DNA of 64,000 nt from Enterococcus ureilyticus (GTDB taxonomy: Bacteria; Bacillota; Bacilli; Lactobacillales; Enterococcaceae). Made by a program: the position numbers and the translations under genes. Location of the stretch: contig NZ_MIKC01000001.1 of the NCBI RefSeq assembly GCF_001730315.1, forward strand, positions 124,001-188,000, in the 5' to 3' direction. This document shows positions 18,775-28,289 of the stretch, piece by piece; positions within the stretch are counted from its first letter, which is position 1, and every line of letters begins with the position of its first letter. The notes below the pieces were generated by a model that worked only from the letters and a program-made list of their open reading frames with translations, was not told the origin of the DNA and did no database searches.

Positions 18775-19965
18775 TTATTTTGTTGATTTCTTTTCTATAA
18801 AAGCATTAATACGTTTAACAGCTTCTTTTAATGTCTCTAAATCAGTTGCATAACTAATCCGAACATTTTCAGGAGCACCAAAACCCGCACCTGTAACAAG
18901 CGCAACTTGAGCCTCTGCTAATAGATCATCGACCCATTTAGTGACATCCGTATAGCCGCACATCGTTAAGGTTTCTTTGATATTTGGAAATAGATAAAAC
19001 GCACCATGCGGTTTTTCCATTTTAAATCCAGGTAACGCAGCAAACAATGGGTAAATCTCATTCAGACGTGCTTCAAAAGCTTGTCTCATGGTTTCCACGG
19101 TATCTTGCTTACCAATCAGTGCTTCAATCGCTGCATATTGACTAACGGCAGTTGGATTGCTTGTTGATTGCGAAGCGATATCATTCATTGCTGAAATAAT
19201 GGTTGCATCCCCAACCGCGTAGCCAATCCGCCAACCTGTCATCGCATAGCTTTTAGAGACGCCATTGATAATGATCGTCTGTTTTTGAATTGCTTCAGAT
19301 AAAGTTGCTATTGGGGTGAAAGTGGCTCCATTATAAACTAGTCTGCCATAGATATCATCTGATACGATCAAGATATCATTCAATACAGCCCACTCACCAA
19401 TTTTACGTAGCTCAGCTTCAGAGTAAATCATTCCAGTTGGATTAGAAGGAGAATTTAAAATCAGTAATTTTGTCTTATTCGTTCTAGCTGCTTCTAGCTG
19501 TTCTACGGTTACTTTAAATTCTTTTTCTTGCGCACAGGAGATAAATACGGGAACTCCTTCTGCTAATTTAACTTGTTCACCATAACTTACCCAATATGGA
19601 ACGGGAATGATCACTTCGTCATTTGGATTCAATACTGCTTGAAATAAAAGATATAATGCAAATTTAGCACCATCTGTGACAATGACATTATTTGCTTCAT
19701 AACTCAGTTGATAGTAGGTTTCAATGTGCTTGACCACCGCTTCTCGTAATTCCTTGATACCTGCAGAAGGTGTATAGTAACTGGCTTTTCCGCTTTCAAT
19801 TGCGCAAATAGCTGCTTGTTGAATATTTTTTGGTGTCGTAAAATCTGGTTCGCCAACAGTTAAACTTAGAACATCTTTACCTGCCGCCTTTAATGCATTG
19901 GCTTTGGCTGCTGCGGCTAGCGTAACAGAGGGTTCTAATTTCTGTGCACGTTTTGATATGTCCAT
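18775..19965 (-). CDS. aspB: pyridoxal-phosphate aspartate aminotransferase
   Basis: It interconverts aspartate and 2-oxoglutarate with oxaloacetate and glutamate. It is a fold-type I, class I aminotransferase of subgroup Ib: LTVGEPDFTTP near residue 35, NSPSNPTGMIYSEAEL near 172, and the PLP-lysine site INGVSKSYAMTGWRIGYAVG near 234. I chose ATG at 19965 (MDISKRAQKLEPSVTL, 396 aa), seven bases after GGAG; the longest frame begins 20 codons earlier without a site. It lies between tseB and asnS, an order conserved with Bacillus. Confidence 0.94.
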   Translation of the reverse strand: MDISKRAQKLEPSVTLAAAAKANALKAAGKDVLSLTVGEPDFTTPKNIQQAAICAIESGKASYYTPSAGIKELREAVVKHIETYYQLSYEANNVIVTDGAKFALYLLFQAVLNPNDEVIIPVPYWVSYGEQVKLAEGVPVFISCAQEKEFKVTVEQLEAARTNKTKLLILNSPSNPTGMIYSEAELRKIGEWAVLNDILIVSDDIYGRLVYNGATFTPIATLSEAIQKQTIIINGVSKSYAMTGWRIGYAVGDATIISAMNDIASQSTSNPTAVSQYAAIEALIGKQDTVETMRQAFEARLNEIYPLFAALPGFKMEKPHGAFYLFPNIKETLTMCGYTDVTKWVDDLLAEAQVALVTGAGFGAPENVRISYATDLETLKEAVKRINAFIEKKSTK

Positions 19966-20068
19966 ATGATCGCTCCATTCATTTTTTATCAGAACCTTGG
20001 ACGAAGTCTCTACTGTCGTCATCAATCTCTTCTTGTTTCATTTAAAATAACTCAATCAAATTGTCTCG

Positions 20069-20575
20069 TCAGACATTTTTAATAACCATAATTTCTTCCG
20101 CTTTTTCGAATGATAATAAATAATAACTTAGTAATCCATCATCGTTTTTTGTCACGACTTCCCATGTTGGTTTATCATTATACATGCCTAAACTGACTTT
20201 TTGGATACTCTTTTCTTTATAGTCAGTCTCAATGATCTGACGGACTTGCTGTTCGTCTACTCCATCTTTTTGATTCAGTACCGTGATCTTCTCACCTGCT
20301 TTGGGTATGATCACTGCAATGGCTTCTCCTTTATCGTCTTTCCCAGTAACACTAAAATAAGTCTCTTTTCTGGTAAACCAATAAAAGTTATCGACTGATT
20401 CCAAATGGGCAGATTCTTTTGCAATTTTGGTTGCTTCTCGCTTCGCTTGTGTTCTTGGATGTGTGGAGCGAACATAAAAAATAGCCATCGTCACAATAAT
20501 CACTAATAAAACTGCGACTATGCTCAAAAGAATCTTGTTTTTTCTTGCTTCATTTCGTTCTTCTTGTTCCTGCAA
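20069..20575 (-). CDS. DUF5590 membrane-anchored protein, TseB (YpmB) family
   Basis: A short charged N-terminus (EQEERNEARKNK), one membrane segment (about residues 16-37, LLSIVAVLLVIIVTMAIFYV) and an extracytoplasmic domain of ~125 residues with two cystatin-like repeats. In Bacillus TseB works with PBP2A in cell-wall elongation. Family and neighbourhood (dinG-ypmB-aspB-asnS) agree. I favour TTG at 20575, nine bases after AAGG; a TTG at 20593 gives the longer frame. Either way the anchor is retained. Confidence 0.82.
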   Translation of the reverse strand: MQEQEERNEARKNKILLSIVAVLLVIIVTMAIFYVRSTHPRTQAKREATKIAKESAHLESVDNFYWFTRKETYFSVTGKDDKGEAIAVIIPKAGEKITVLNQKDGVDEQQVRQIIETDYKEKSIQKVSLGMYNDKPTWEVVTKNDDGLLSYYLLSFEKAEEIMVIKNV

Positions 20576-20651
20576 TCGACTCGCCCTTTCCAAACTTACT
20601 GGCTACCATTATAGCAGAAAATCAGTACGATTTAATAGATAGCAGCTAAAT

Positions 20652-23420
20652 TTATTTATTTAAGAATTCTTTTAGTTCTGATACTATTTCAGCTAGTGTT
20701 TCTTCTTTCATCGGTAGATTCTTTGGTAGAGCTTTTAACATGCGTTTTCCGTATTTAGCCGTTACCAAACGACGATCCAAAACAATCAACGCTCCTTTAT
20801 CACTATCTGAACGTATCAAGCGTCCTAATGCTTGCCGTAAGCGCAGTGCGGCTTTGGGCAAACTTTCATGCGTAAAGGCTTGAATTCCTTTTTCTTCAAG
20901 ATAATCATAGCGCGCTTTCACAAAAGGTCGCTTTGGATTTTCAAAAGGCAGACGTGTCACAATCAGAATCGACAATGCCTCTCCTGGCAAATCCACCCCT
21001 TCCCAGAAACTATCAGCACCTAGTAAGATACTATTTTTCGACTGTGAAAACCGCTTTAAAATTTTCTCGCGGCTACCACTGATTCCTTGCGCTAAAAGTT
21101 CTCTACCTGCATTTAAAAATTGCGGATGTAACCGATAATACACACTACTCAAAATTTCATGTGATGTGAATAATACCAACATAGAACGATCTTGCTGTTG
21201 GGCTAGCTCTTGAATCACTGAAGCAATGTATGCCGCAAACTCGGTTCCATTGGCCTGGCTGATTGCAATTGCTTCTTTTGGGATATATAAACGAGCATTT
21301 GCTTCATAATCATAAGGATCAGGGAGTGTTTTAAACAAAACATTGGTTAAGCCTAATTTATTAGGGAGATATTTTTTATCATTACCAAATTTTAACGTTC
21401 CCCCAGTATACAAAATTCGTTGATATCGATCATACCAAGTTGTTTCTGGTAAAATGCTGGCTTCCAGATCATTGATTGCAAACATGCCATAGCCTTGAGG
21501 CGTCACACTATATTCTTTGATCCAACGTGGCTGCCATTCATTGACATACAGATCAAAACTTTCGAATAAAAATTCGATCCGTTCAAAAAATTGTAGCAAA
21601 CTAACAAAGATAATCCGTTGAGAAGCTGTGTACTTTTCAAGTTGCTCAATAATTGAGCGTCGCAATCTATATTGAATTTCCTGCATTTCAGTTAAAAGAA
21701 TTTCGATTTTTTGGATTGAAAGTTCCCCATCCAACGATAATTGATCAAATATAGCCTTAGTTAACAGATTAGACACAAGAGCTTGCTGATCATTTTTCGG
21801 AAATAGTTGATTTATTTCATAAAATAAATCACTAAATTCTTCCACTAAATCACTCAACGCTTTAGCGTAGATACGGAGCAGTCGCTGTTCTTGACTTTCA
21901 TTTTCAAAAATTTGGTTTACTTGGTCAATTAATTGGTCTTCTTCTAAATAGATAGCTGCCTGCTTTTTAAACGAAATAAAATTAAATTGACGATTCGCAA
22001 TTTTCCCAGCAATATCAGGCAAGTGATGAGCTTCATCAAGAATTAGATAAGAGCTTTTTGGCAGTATCGGGACTTCTCTTAAGGTTTCTTGCGCTAAAAA
22101 GGCATGATTAACGATCAACACATTGCTTTGTTTGACCTTTTTGTAAAGAAAGCGCACAAAATCTTCTTGATACAACGGATCTTGATCTGATAAAAAATCA
22201 ACACCACGATGCGCAACATCTCTCCAAAAAGCATGATTCAGATTGATCAACTGCAATTCATCTAAGTCCCCTGTTTGTGTTTCCAATAACCAAACCAAAA
22301 CACCCATTTGATACAAAGCATATTGTTTTTGCTGCACCGGTTTTTTTAATGTGGCTTTAAACCGTTGCAGATCGAGATAATGTCGATGGCTTTTGATGAT
22401 TGTAGCTTGCAACGGTTTGGGACAAATTTGATTTGCTAACGGAATGTCTTTTTCGATTAATTGATTTTGCAAGACGATTGAGACGGTACTAATAATCACT
22501 GGATCCTCAGGTGTTGCTAGATAACTTAGCGGAAATAGATACCCCAACGTTTTTCCTGTGCCAGTTGCAGCTTCAATAAATAAATTCTTATTTTCCTCGT
22601 TGGTAAAGTGTTCATAAACTAAATTCATCATTCGGCTCTGCTCTGCTCGATAGCCAATTAGATTTGCAAAAAGTTTTTCTTTAGCCTTTTTCTTTTGTGG
22701 GAAGGTTGGGTTTCCATATAATTTTTCTTCAAATAATGGAACGGTTTTATTTCTCAAAGCAATTCCTGAAACAACGTGCTGCTGTTTTGAAAGCGGCTGA
22801 ATATCTTTTTTCATTTCACGATATATTTGGTGAATATAAGCACTAGTATCCATCCCTGTTTGCTGACTCAATGACGCAATAGCTTCCATCGTGATCAAAG
22901 GCAATTGACGCATTTTACGTTCGATCAATAACAACAGTTCTGCCGTCACTTGGGCATCACTATCTGCTTGGTGCGGATTATCATGGATCAAGCCTAAACG
23001 TTCAGATAAGTCCCCCAAGCGAAAACTCTTTTCTGTCGGTAAAAAGATTTGAGCTAATTCAACTGTATCAATCCCCGGAATTTTTAATTTGGGCGTACCG
23101 CATCTGGTTAGCTCCTGTGCTAGAAAAGGATAATCAAAATAAATATTGTGTGCAACAAAAACAGTATCCGCTAATAAATTGTAGATCGTTAACGCAACAT
23201 CTTCAAAATATGGTGCTTTTTGCACACGTGCATTACTAATACCTGTAAGTTGCTGAATTTGCTTGGAAATGGCCTGATTGGGATTGATATCTGTAGCAAA
23301 ACGGGAAACGATAACTCCTTCTTGAATCAATACACAGCCGAATTGAATGATCCGATCGACCTTTGGATCGGTACCGGTTGTTTCTATATCAACTACCGCA
23401 TAGGTCTGTTTGTTTTTCAC
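20652..23420 (-). CDS. dinG: DinG-family ATP-dependent helicase/exonuclease
   Basis: A 922-residue Gram-positive DinG. The N-terminal ~165 residues are a DEDDh 3'-5' exonuclease (YAVVDIETTGTDP with the first acidic pair, FVAHNIYFDYPFL, and NPHQADSDAQVT with the catalytic His and Asp). The helicase follows: Walker A EAATGTGKTLGYLFP near residue 283, LILDEAHHLPD near 453, and motif VI ALRLRQALGRLIRSD near 872. The cysteine cluster of FeS-containing DinG is not seen, as in other Gram-positive members that act mainly as nucleases. Start is GTG at 23420 after AAGGCGGG. tseB follows 76 bases after its stop. Confidence 0.93.
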   Translation of the reverse strand: MKNKQTYAVVDIETTGTDPKVDRIIQFGCVLIQEGVIVSRFATDINPNQAISKQIQQLTGISNARVQKAPYFEDVALTIYNLLADTVFVAHNIYFDYPFLAQELTRCGTPKLKIPGIDTVELAQIFLPTEKSFRLGDLSERLGLIHDNPHQADSDAQVTAELLLLIERKMRQLPLITMEAIASLSQQTGMDTSAYIHQIYREMKKDIQPLSKQQHVVSGIALRNKTVPLFEEKLYGNPTFPQKKKAKEKLFANLIGYRAEQSRMMNLVYEHFTNEENKNLFIEAATGTGKTLGYLFPLSYLATPEDPVIISTVSIVLQNQLIEKDIPLANQICPKPLQATIIKSHRHYLDLQRFKATLKKPVQQKQYALYQMGVLVWLLETQTGDLDELQLINLNHAFWRDVAHRGVDFLSDQDPLYQEDFVRFLYKKVKQSNVLIVNHAFLAQETLREVPILPKSSYLILDEAHHLPDIAGKIANRQFNFISFKKQAAIYLEEDQLIDQVNQIFENESQEQRLLRIYAKALSDLVEEFSDLFYEINQLFPKNDQQALVSNLLTKAIFDQLSLDGELSIQKIEILLTEMQEIQYRLRRSIIEQLEKYTASQRIIFVSLLQFFERIEFLFESFDLYVNEWQPRWIKEYSVTPQGYGMFAINDLEASILPETTWYDRYQRILYTGGTLKFGNDKKYLPNKLGLTNVLFKTLPDPYDYEANARLYIPKEAIAISQANGTEFAAYIASVIQELAQQQDRSMLVLFTSHEILSSVYYRLHPQFLNAGRELLAQGISGSREKILKRFSQSKNSILLGADSFWEGVDLPGEALSILIVTRLPFENPKRPFVKARYDYLEEKGIQAFTHESLPKAALRLRQALGRLIRSDSDKGALIVLDRRLVTAKYGKRMLKALPKNLPMKEETLAEIVSELKEFLNK

Positions 23421-23629
23421 TGGCTTTTCCCGCCTTTCCTCTATCCTTGAAAATTATACTACAAAATCAAAGTTTTTTTTAGTCTTAGTTTGAATCCTTT
23501 TGTTGCAAAGAGATTTTAGTCGTTGATTGAGTAAGTTACGGTTTAGTTATTCTTCAAATATGGCTTTTTTCTATTCAATAAAAGCAGATGACTGGAACGA
23601 CTTAAACAATTTTTTTAGAATCAAAAAAA

Positions 23630-23660
23630 CTGAGACATGACTCGTAGAGTTATGCTTCAG
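23630..23660 (-). terminator. terminator-like enterococcal repeat hairpin
   Basis: CTGAGACATGACTC (from 23630) pairs imperfectly with GAGTTATGCTTCAG (to 23660) around a GTA loop; the minus strand continues TTTTTTTGA. It abuts the stop of the 70-codon remnant and belongs to the same repeat family as 13319 and 58603. Confidence 0.75.
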
Positions 23661-23873
23661 TCACTTGAAATTTGAATAGCTAGTATAAGCCAAGGCAAAA
23701 CATTCATGTGTTCCTTCTTCTCCTTGAGACGTTAAAATCATTGGACCTTCTTTTGTAATCATTATGCCATACTCATATTGACAGCTCAAACTACCATCAC
23801 TTGTTTTAGCACTCCAACCATTTGACTGCAATTCCATTCTCCTAGAACCACTGTTCGCCAAAGTAAGCATCAA
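23661..23873 (-). pseudogene. C-terminal remnant of a class A beta-lactamase-like serine hydrolase (tentative)
   Basis: A 70-codon open frame directly before a good terminator. WSAKTSDGSLSCQYEYGIM followed by ITKEGPMILTSQGEEG resembles the tail of serine hydrolases of the beta-lactamase class A type, where a KTG-like box is followed by GIV..KGP.ILT. The SXXK active site and the rest of the protein are missing, and an in-frame stop lies two codons before the TTG start at 23873. It is best read as the tail of a decayed gene. A short independent protein cannot be excluded. Confidence 0.4.
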
Positions 23874-23886
23874 TTCTTAAATTTAA

Positions 23887-24048
23887 AATAACTCACTAGC
23901 AAATTGCCAATATCAATAATGATTAGAAGAAAGAGAACTGGAAAAAATGGTGCAAAACGTGTTTTTTTAGCATAACATTACTGATACCCATAATGATTTT
24001 TGCATCGATGGACAATACTAAAAAACTCGTAGCTTTTTTAAATTCATC
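23887..24048 (-). pseudogene. frameshifted fragment of a membrane protein
   Basis: Joining two minus-strand frames gives a membrane-like peptide. One frame reads LVLSIDAKIIMGISNVMLKK; after a run of seven A it continues in another frame as TRFAPFFPVLFLLIIIDIGN and then LLVSYFKF before a stop. No single frame is open across the segment. I read it as a decayed gene of unknown family between the SDR gene and the hydrolase tail. Confidence 0.35.
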
Positions 24049-24049
24049 T

Positions 24050-24760
24050 TTATCTCAAATAACCGCCATTGTTTAAATCAAAGGTAGCGCCCGTAAAATG
24101 GCTACTCTCATCTGATAAAAGAAAATGTACCGTGTTAGCAACGTCTTTAGCCGTTATCGGCTCTTTGATCAAGTGATGTGCCTGATACTCTTCTTTTCGC
24201 CATTCTGGAATTTTTTCCATCATTTTTGTTTCGATCATCGTTGGTGCAATAGCATTAACCAAAACAGTGGGAGAAAAACGTAACGCCAGACTTTTAGTGA
24301 GTCCGATAATTGCAGCTTTTGACAGTCCATATAGGGCATCTGAGCTTCCTTCTTGCCCTGAAATAGAAGAAATATTGATGATTTTTCCCTTACGATTATT
24401 TGCTTGTAAATGTTGAATGAAGAACTTTGAACAAATCGTGGGACCTTTGATATTGACATTCAATAGAGTATCCATCATTTCCTCATCATACTCGAGAAGA
24501 CTTAGCGCATTATAAATCCCTGCGTTATTCACCAATGCTACGATAGACTCATCTTCTTTTAACTGCGTAAAAAAACTTTGTACTTCGTTATAATTGCTAA
24601 TATCAAGAATTTTAGTTTCAATATCAGGCAAATGGTCAAGTGACTTTAATGAATCCGCATTAATATCTATTGCAATAATACCAAACCCTTCCTTTGCGCT
24701 TCTTTCGCAAATAGCCGTTCCGAGCCCTCCACCAGCACCCGTTACAATTATCTTTTTCAA
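24050..24760 (-). CDS. short-chain dehydrogenase/reductase (FabG-like)
   Basis: A 236-residue classical SDR oxidoreductase. The NAD(P)-binding motif is VTGAGGGLGTAI (residues 5-16) with an acidic residue after beta-2 (AIDINADS), which favours NAD(H). NNAG lies near residue 84. The catalytic Ser is in INISSISGQEG near 133, and Tyr and Lys are in YGLSKAA near 149. The segment NAIAPTMIETKM is typical. Substrate unknown; FabG-like ketoreductase and sugar dehydrogenases share this outline. TTG at 24760 follows GGGAGGG. It stands alone next to decayed sequence, so it may be a survivor of a larger degraded region. Confidence 0.88.
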   Translation of the reverse strand: MKKIIVTGAGGGLGTAICERSAKEGFGIIAIDINADSLKSLDHLPDIETKILDISNYNEVQSFFTQLKEDESIVALVNNAGIYNALSLLEYDEEMMDTLLNVNIKGPTICSKFFIQHLQANNRKGKIINISSISGQEGSSDALYGLSKAAIIGLTKSLALRFSPTVLVNAIAPTMIETKMMEKIPEWRKEEYQAHHLIKEPITAKDVANTVHFLLSDESSHFTGATFDLNNGGYLR

Positions 24761-24887
24761 TTTTATTTCCCTCCCTTTATACGTGTTTACCTTATCTCTT
24801 ACTGGATACCTTTACAAGCTTCTTTTCAATAAACTAAATCAGTATTGGACTAGATTATTTTACTCAACCATCACTTATGTCCACATT

Positions 24888-25601
24888 CTATTTTGACTTT
24901 TTACTAGAATTTTGCACAGCATTAAATAACGTTTTAAATTGTCCTTTAAAGGTCATTGTTTGTTCGAAGATATCCTCTCCGTCGTTCAACATTTTCACAG
25001 TCACCCATCCCAATGTTTCTGTGATTGTACTTGCAACCGTAGCGTTGATTGCAGCGCCTGCGACCGTACCTACTGCGGGAATAAGCTTTATTATATTGCC
25101 AACTGCACTTTTGCCCAAACCTACGACTACGATTTCTTTTCCTAAACTTTTGCCCATACTTTCAGACCAAGATTGTCCAAATATTTTATGCAAACGAGCC
25201 ATCATTGTTAATTGGATAGGAACAAGCAACAATGCATCAGAAAAGGGAATCGGTGAACACCCCACGATTGCAGCTGTTAAAGAGGCTGCATGGATTGTTT
25301 TGTGACATTTTTTACGTGTATCATCATCCACTCCTTCTAAAAATTCATCAAAAATGCGATCAAATTGGCTTGTACTTTTTGACACTATATTTTCAGCACG
25401 TTTTTTTGATTTCCCATAACTATTTAAAATAATTGATGCTGTTTTTTGAGGGAATTTTTTTATTACTTCAGAAAAAAAAGAGTCAAATTCTTTTTCATCT
25501 GCATCTACAGATTTCTGTTCTTTTTCAGAAAGACGTTTTGCCGCTTTTTTTAAGTCTGAATTTTTGTCATCAGTTGTTTTTTTCTTAAAGATTTTCTTCA
25601 T
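24888..25601 (-). CDS. DUF697 (YcjF/EcsC-like) membrane-associated protein
   Basis: A 237-residue protein. The first ~110 residues are charged and helical (KKAAKRLSEKEQKSVDADEKE). A hydrophobic C-terminal domain starts around residue 108: AAIVGCSPIPFSDALLLVPI, then IIKLIPAVGTVAGAAINATV. That pattern (P-x-P-F-S-D and IPxVG) is the DUF697 signature. Members are membrane-associated and often linked to dynamin-like or Era-like GTPases, but no GTPase is present here. Function unknown. ATG at 25601 follows GGAGGT, and a promoter is predicted at 25647-25675. Confidence 0.82.
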   Translation of the reverse strand: MKKIFKKKTTDDKNSDLKKAAKRLSEKEQKSVDADEKEFDSFFSEVIKKFPQKTASIILNSYGKSKKRAENIVSKSTSQFDRIFDEFLEGVDDDTRKKCHKTIHAASLTAAIVGCSPIPFSDALLLVPIQLTMMARLHKIFGQSWSESMGKSLGKEIVVVGLGKSAVGNIIKLIPAVGTVAGAAINATVASTITETLGWVTVKMLNDGEDIFEQTMTFKGQFKTLFNAVQNSSKKSK

Positions 25602-25646
25602 CCCAATTACCTCCGTTATGATGGTTTATCCTTTTTTTATATACTA

Positions 25647-25675
25647 ATCATACATTAGAAATCTTATTTTACCAA
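25647..25675 (-). promoter_or_regulatory. predicted promoter of the DUF697 gene
   Basis: On the minus strand TTGGTA (25670-25675), a 17-base spacer and TATGAT (25647-25652). The rest of 25676-25995 is AT-rich and I see no gene or clear structure in it. Confidence 0.5.
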
Positions 25676-25995
25676 AGCTCAGCACTTTTGATTCGATAGT
25701 TTGCTCGTTATAAAAAAAGGGAAAGATAACCACAGCGCCATCGCTACGATCACAACGGTTCAATCTATTTATTTTATAAATTTCTTTCATGTAACTCTTT
25801 ACTATAATATAATCATGTGTACACTAATTTAGCAGATTACTCATTAAAAATAGTAACTTAAATAGCGCACAGATGATAAATTATCGATTAAATTACCCGT
25901 TAAAATAAGTTCCCCTCCCCACTGTCATATTCTGTGATGGAGATACATCAGAAAGAGTGTTATTATTCAAGATAAAATGATTTATTACAATCAAT

Positions 25996-26390
25996 TTAGA
26001 TAATGGCGTTATATTCCTTATTTAGTTGTAAGAAATATTTCCCTTCTATCCGTTTTTTAATTGGAGTATAATCACCCATGGATACAATACTTCGTATTAA
26101 TAAGTCTTTAAACTTAGGAAAATAGTCTAACCCACTTAAATTTTCCAATGGAGTTCTATCTGTTACGCCGTTTTCTCCTACCGAGTTACCTAAACTTTCA
26201 GTCACGGATTGATCAAAAAAAAGCGAATCATTACTAACAAAATTCATTTTATAACGTACCAACTTTTTATGTCGATTCTCCTTATCATCAGGTTCAGATA
26301 CCATGCCCGTCGCTTGAAAAAAATGTATTTATACCACTTAACAGCACCTATAATCAATCTTCCAAGCCCGCCAATTTGATCTAATTTCAT
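25996..26390 (-). pseudogene. unknown ~130-residue gene with a one-base frameshift in a T7 tract
   Basis: The frame from ATG at 26390 reads MKLDQIGGLGRLIIGAVKWY and then KYIFF, but runs out of frame at a run of seven T (plus-strand A at 26317-26323). Adding one T would join it to the 102-codon frame ending at 25996 (QATGMVSEPDDKENRHKKL through LNKEYNAII). The joined product would have one N-terminal hydrophobic stretch and a soluble remainder. I do not recognise the family. There is no clear ribosome site, and the start lies 19 bases past a strong terminator, so expression is doubtful. Confidence 0.4.
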
Positions 26391-26408
26391 TAAATAGTTT
26401 CTACAAAA

Positions 26409-26453
26409 AAATAGATAAAGTAGAAACTTAACCTGTTCCTACTTCATCTATTT
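26409..26453 (-). terminator. terminator of the 515-residue unknown gene
   Basis: The 15-bp arms 26409-26423 and 26439-26453 (AAATAGATAAAGTAG with CTACTTCATCTATTT) pair with one wobble and are followed on the minus strand by TTTTTTG, directly after the stop codon. Confidence 0.88.
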
Positions 26454-26457
26454 AAAC

Positions 26458-28005
26458 TTATTTTTCAACTGGCACCATGCTTAGATTTTGCATGTACTGA
26501 TCCATTAAAATATACCCTTCTAAACGCCGTAGTAAATCAACGGAACAACGAACTTTCTTACCGAATAGAGAACGGCTATAAGCAATTTCTCGCATTTCCT
26601 GTAAAAATTCATCTAAAGACGAAACTAATCCACCACAACTTAAACGTCCACAAATCATGACATCTTCTTTGCGTTGTCTTAGAACTTGCCCCCACGAATA
26701 ATTTAAATATTCTGCTTGATTGATTTGTGCAAGTAAGTCTGAGCGTAAAATACTTTTCTTCTGAGCGGCATTTTTCTTTGTTCCTAAACGCATTCGCTTG
26801 TTCATAAAACACAAGTAAATTTCATCTTCTAAATTCTCCATTTCACTTTTGGAAAAATCGGGAATTTTTGCTGGTGCTATTAGCCCTTTACTTGCTTTTA
26901 GTTGTTTCGAAAAACGCGGCCAATTACTTGGTGTTGCTTTTTGCGTCTTTTTCTTTTTAAAAACGAGCAAACTAAGATCTAACGGTTGATTTTTCACAAC
27001 GTTTGCCGCAGAGGTCTTTGCTTCCGCTGATTGGATTACTTGTTCTTTTTCTAACTGTTCACGTTTCAACTTGATTGAATGACGTCCTTTTTTCATAGGA
27101 GAAGCTTGTTTGGTCTGTTTCTCATTTTCTGGTTCTTTGATTGGAAAAACTGTAGGATCTTCTTCGGCTTGGAAATCTTCTTGAACTGGTTTTTTCGCCA
27201 ATTCGTTCTCCAACTTTTTTTCCGGTTCTTCTCCTACTACTTCCTTTGGCTCACCTGTTGTTTCTGTCACTGGTGTAATTGTAACAGATGTTTCATGAGT
27301 GTCTTTATCAACCAATTGCGCAGCTACATCTATCACTTCATCGACATCGGCTGTCACAACTTTAGCATCTTCCGTTTTACTTTCTTCAATTACTAACGGT
27401 TGTGCCCGTTTAAGATGGATCGTTTGAATACTTCGAGAGATGATGGGATCACTTTTACTTGCATGCAATTCGATTTTCCCCTGATTGATTGTATCAGTTA
27501 AATCAGTGATCATTTTGCGTAGACGGAAAATCTCATTTGAAGTCTCAAGCATTTGCTTCATCATACCTTGCACTTCTCCAGAATTTATCCCAGTTTCTCC
27601 TTTATAAATCAGAGAACGTTCTTGTTTTTCTAAGCTAATCTCTTCGAACCATTTTTTCAAGTTCATACGAAGTTCTCTTCGTGTTGGTTCAAAACTTCCC
27701 ATATGCAAGGTATAGTACATCATTTCAGTTTCAACATACATATAGATTTTTTTAACGACTAACTCTTCAAATTCTTCTGTTTCGTCCCAGCTATCGCAAA
27801 TTGCGTCAAAAAAAGCTTCACCTTCGGCTAAATTTTGATAGTCTTTCGCTAGGTTTAACTTTCGAACTAAATAAAATGAGTAGGGCGTATCTACATTATC
27901 GGCATAAATTTCACGACCTAAATAATCTGGATCAACTTCTTTACAAAGATAGGTTGTTTTTTCTTCTTTTTCTGTTTGACGTTGTCGCTTACTAATCGTT
28001 CTCAC
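26458..28005 (-). CDS. unknown 515-residue protein with acidic linker
   Basis: I do not recognise this protein. It has no membrane segment or signal peptide. Residues ~1-135 look globular (PDYLGREIYADNVDTPYSFY). Residues ~148-180 are probably coiled-coil (MMKQMLETSNEIFRLRKMI). Residues ~200-345 are a Glu/Lys/Thr/Val-rich, probably disordered linker (VVGEEPEKKLENELAKKPVQ). The C-terminal ~150 residues are again globular and basic. The order of ordered head, coil, long linker and ordered tail suggests an adaptor or scaffold, which is inference only. The GTG start at 28005 is poorly spaced from GAGGAA, so the exact N-terminus is uncertain. Monocistronic. Confidence 0.65.
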   Translation of the reverse strand: MRTISKRQRQTEKEEKTTYLCKEVDPDYLGREIYADNVDTPYSFYLVRKLNLAKDYQNLAEGEAFFDAICDSWDETEEFEELVVKKIYMYVETEMMYYTLHMGSFEPTRRELRMNLKKWFEEISLEKQERSLIYKGETGINSGEVQGMMKQMLETSNEIFRLRKMITDLTDTINQGKIELHASKSDPIISRSIQTIHLKRAQPLVIEESKTEDAKVVTADVDEVIDVAAQLVDKDTHETSVTITPVTETTGEPKEVVGEEPEKKLENELAKKPVQEDFQAEEDPTVFPIKEPENEKQTKQASPMKKGRHSIKLKREQLEKEQVIQSAEAKTSAANVVKNQPLDLSLLVFKKKKTQKATPSNWPRFSKQLKASKGLIAPAKIPDFSKSEMENLEDEIYLCFMNKRMRLGTKKNAAQKKSILRSDLLAQINQAEYLNYSWGQVLRQRKEDVMICGRLSCGGLVSSLDEFLQEMREIAYSRSLFGKKVRCSVDLLRRLEGYILMDQYMQNLSMVPVEK

Positions 28006-28247
28006 TTCCTCATATTTTTTCCTTTATAAATCGTATCATTTTTTTAGAAAAAAGAACAGACTTCCCTTCTATTATACCGATAAAAAGGGAAAAATGTTCT
28101 CATTTTTTTCTAAAAATGCGTAATTAAAAGAAAAACAGGATATTTAAATTCGAATTTAAACACCTTAATATAATTTTAGCAAATGATTTATTTAGCGATT
28201 TTAGTCTTTTTTCTCGTAAAACGAATTGATTATTTGTCGCACTAAAA

Positions 28248-28286
28248 AAAGAGAGAAGAAACTCCTATCGAGTCTTTTCTCTCTTT
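28248..28286 (-). terminator. terminator of the yjeM-like gene
   Basis: A 17-bp near-perfect stem (28248-28264 with 28270-28286, AAAGAGAGAAGA...) followed on the minus strand by TTTT AGTG. It lies just after the transporter stop codon at 28290. Confidence 0.85.
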
Positions 28287-28289
28287 AAA

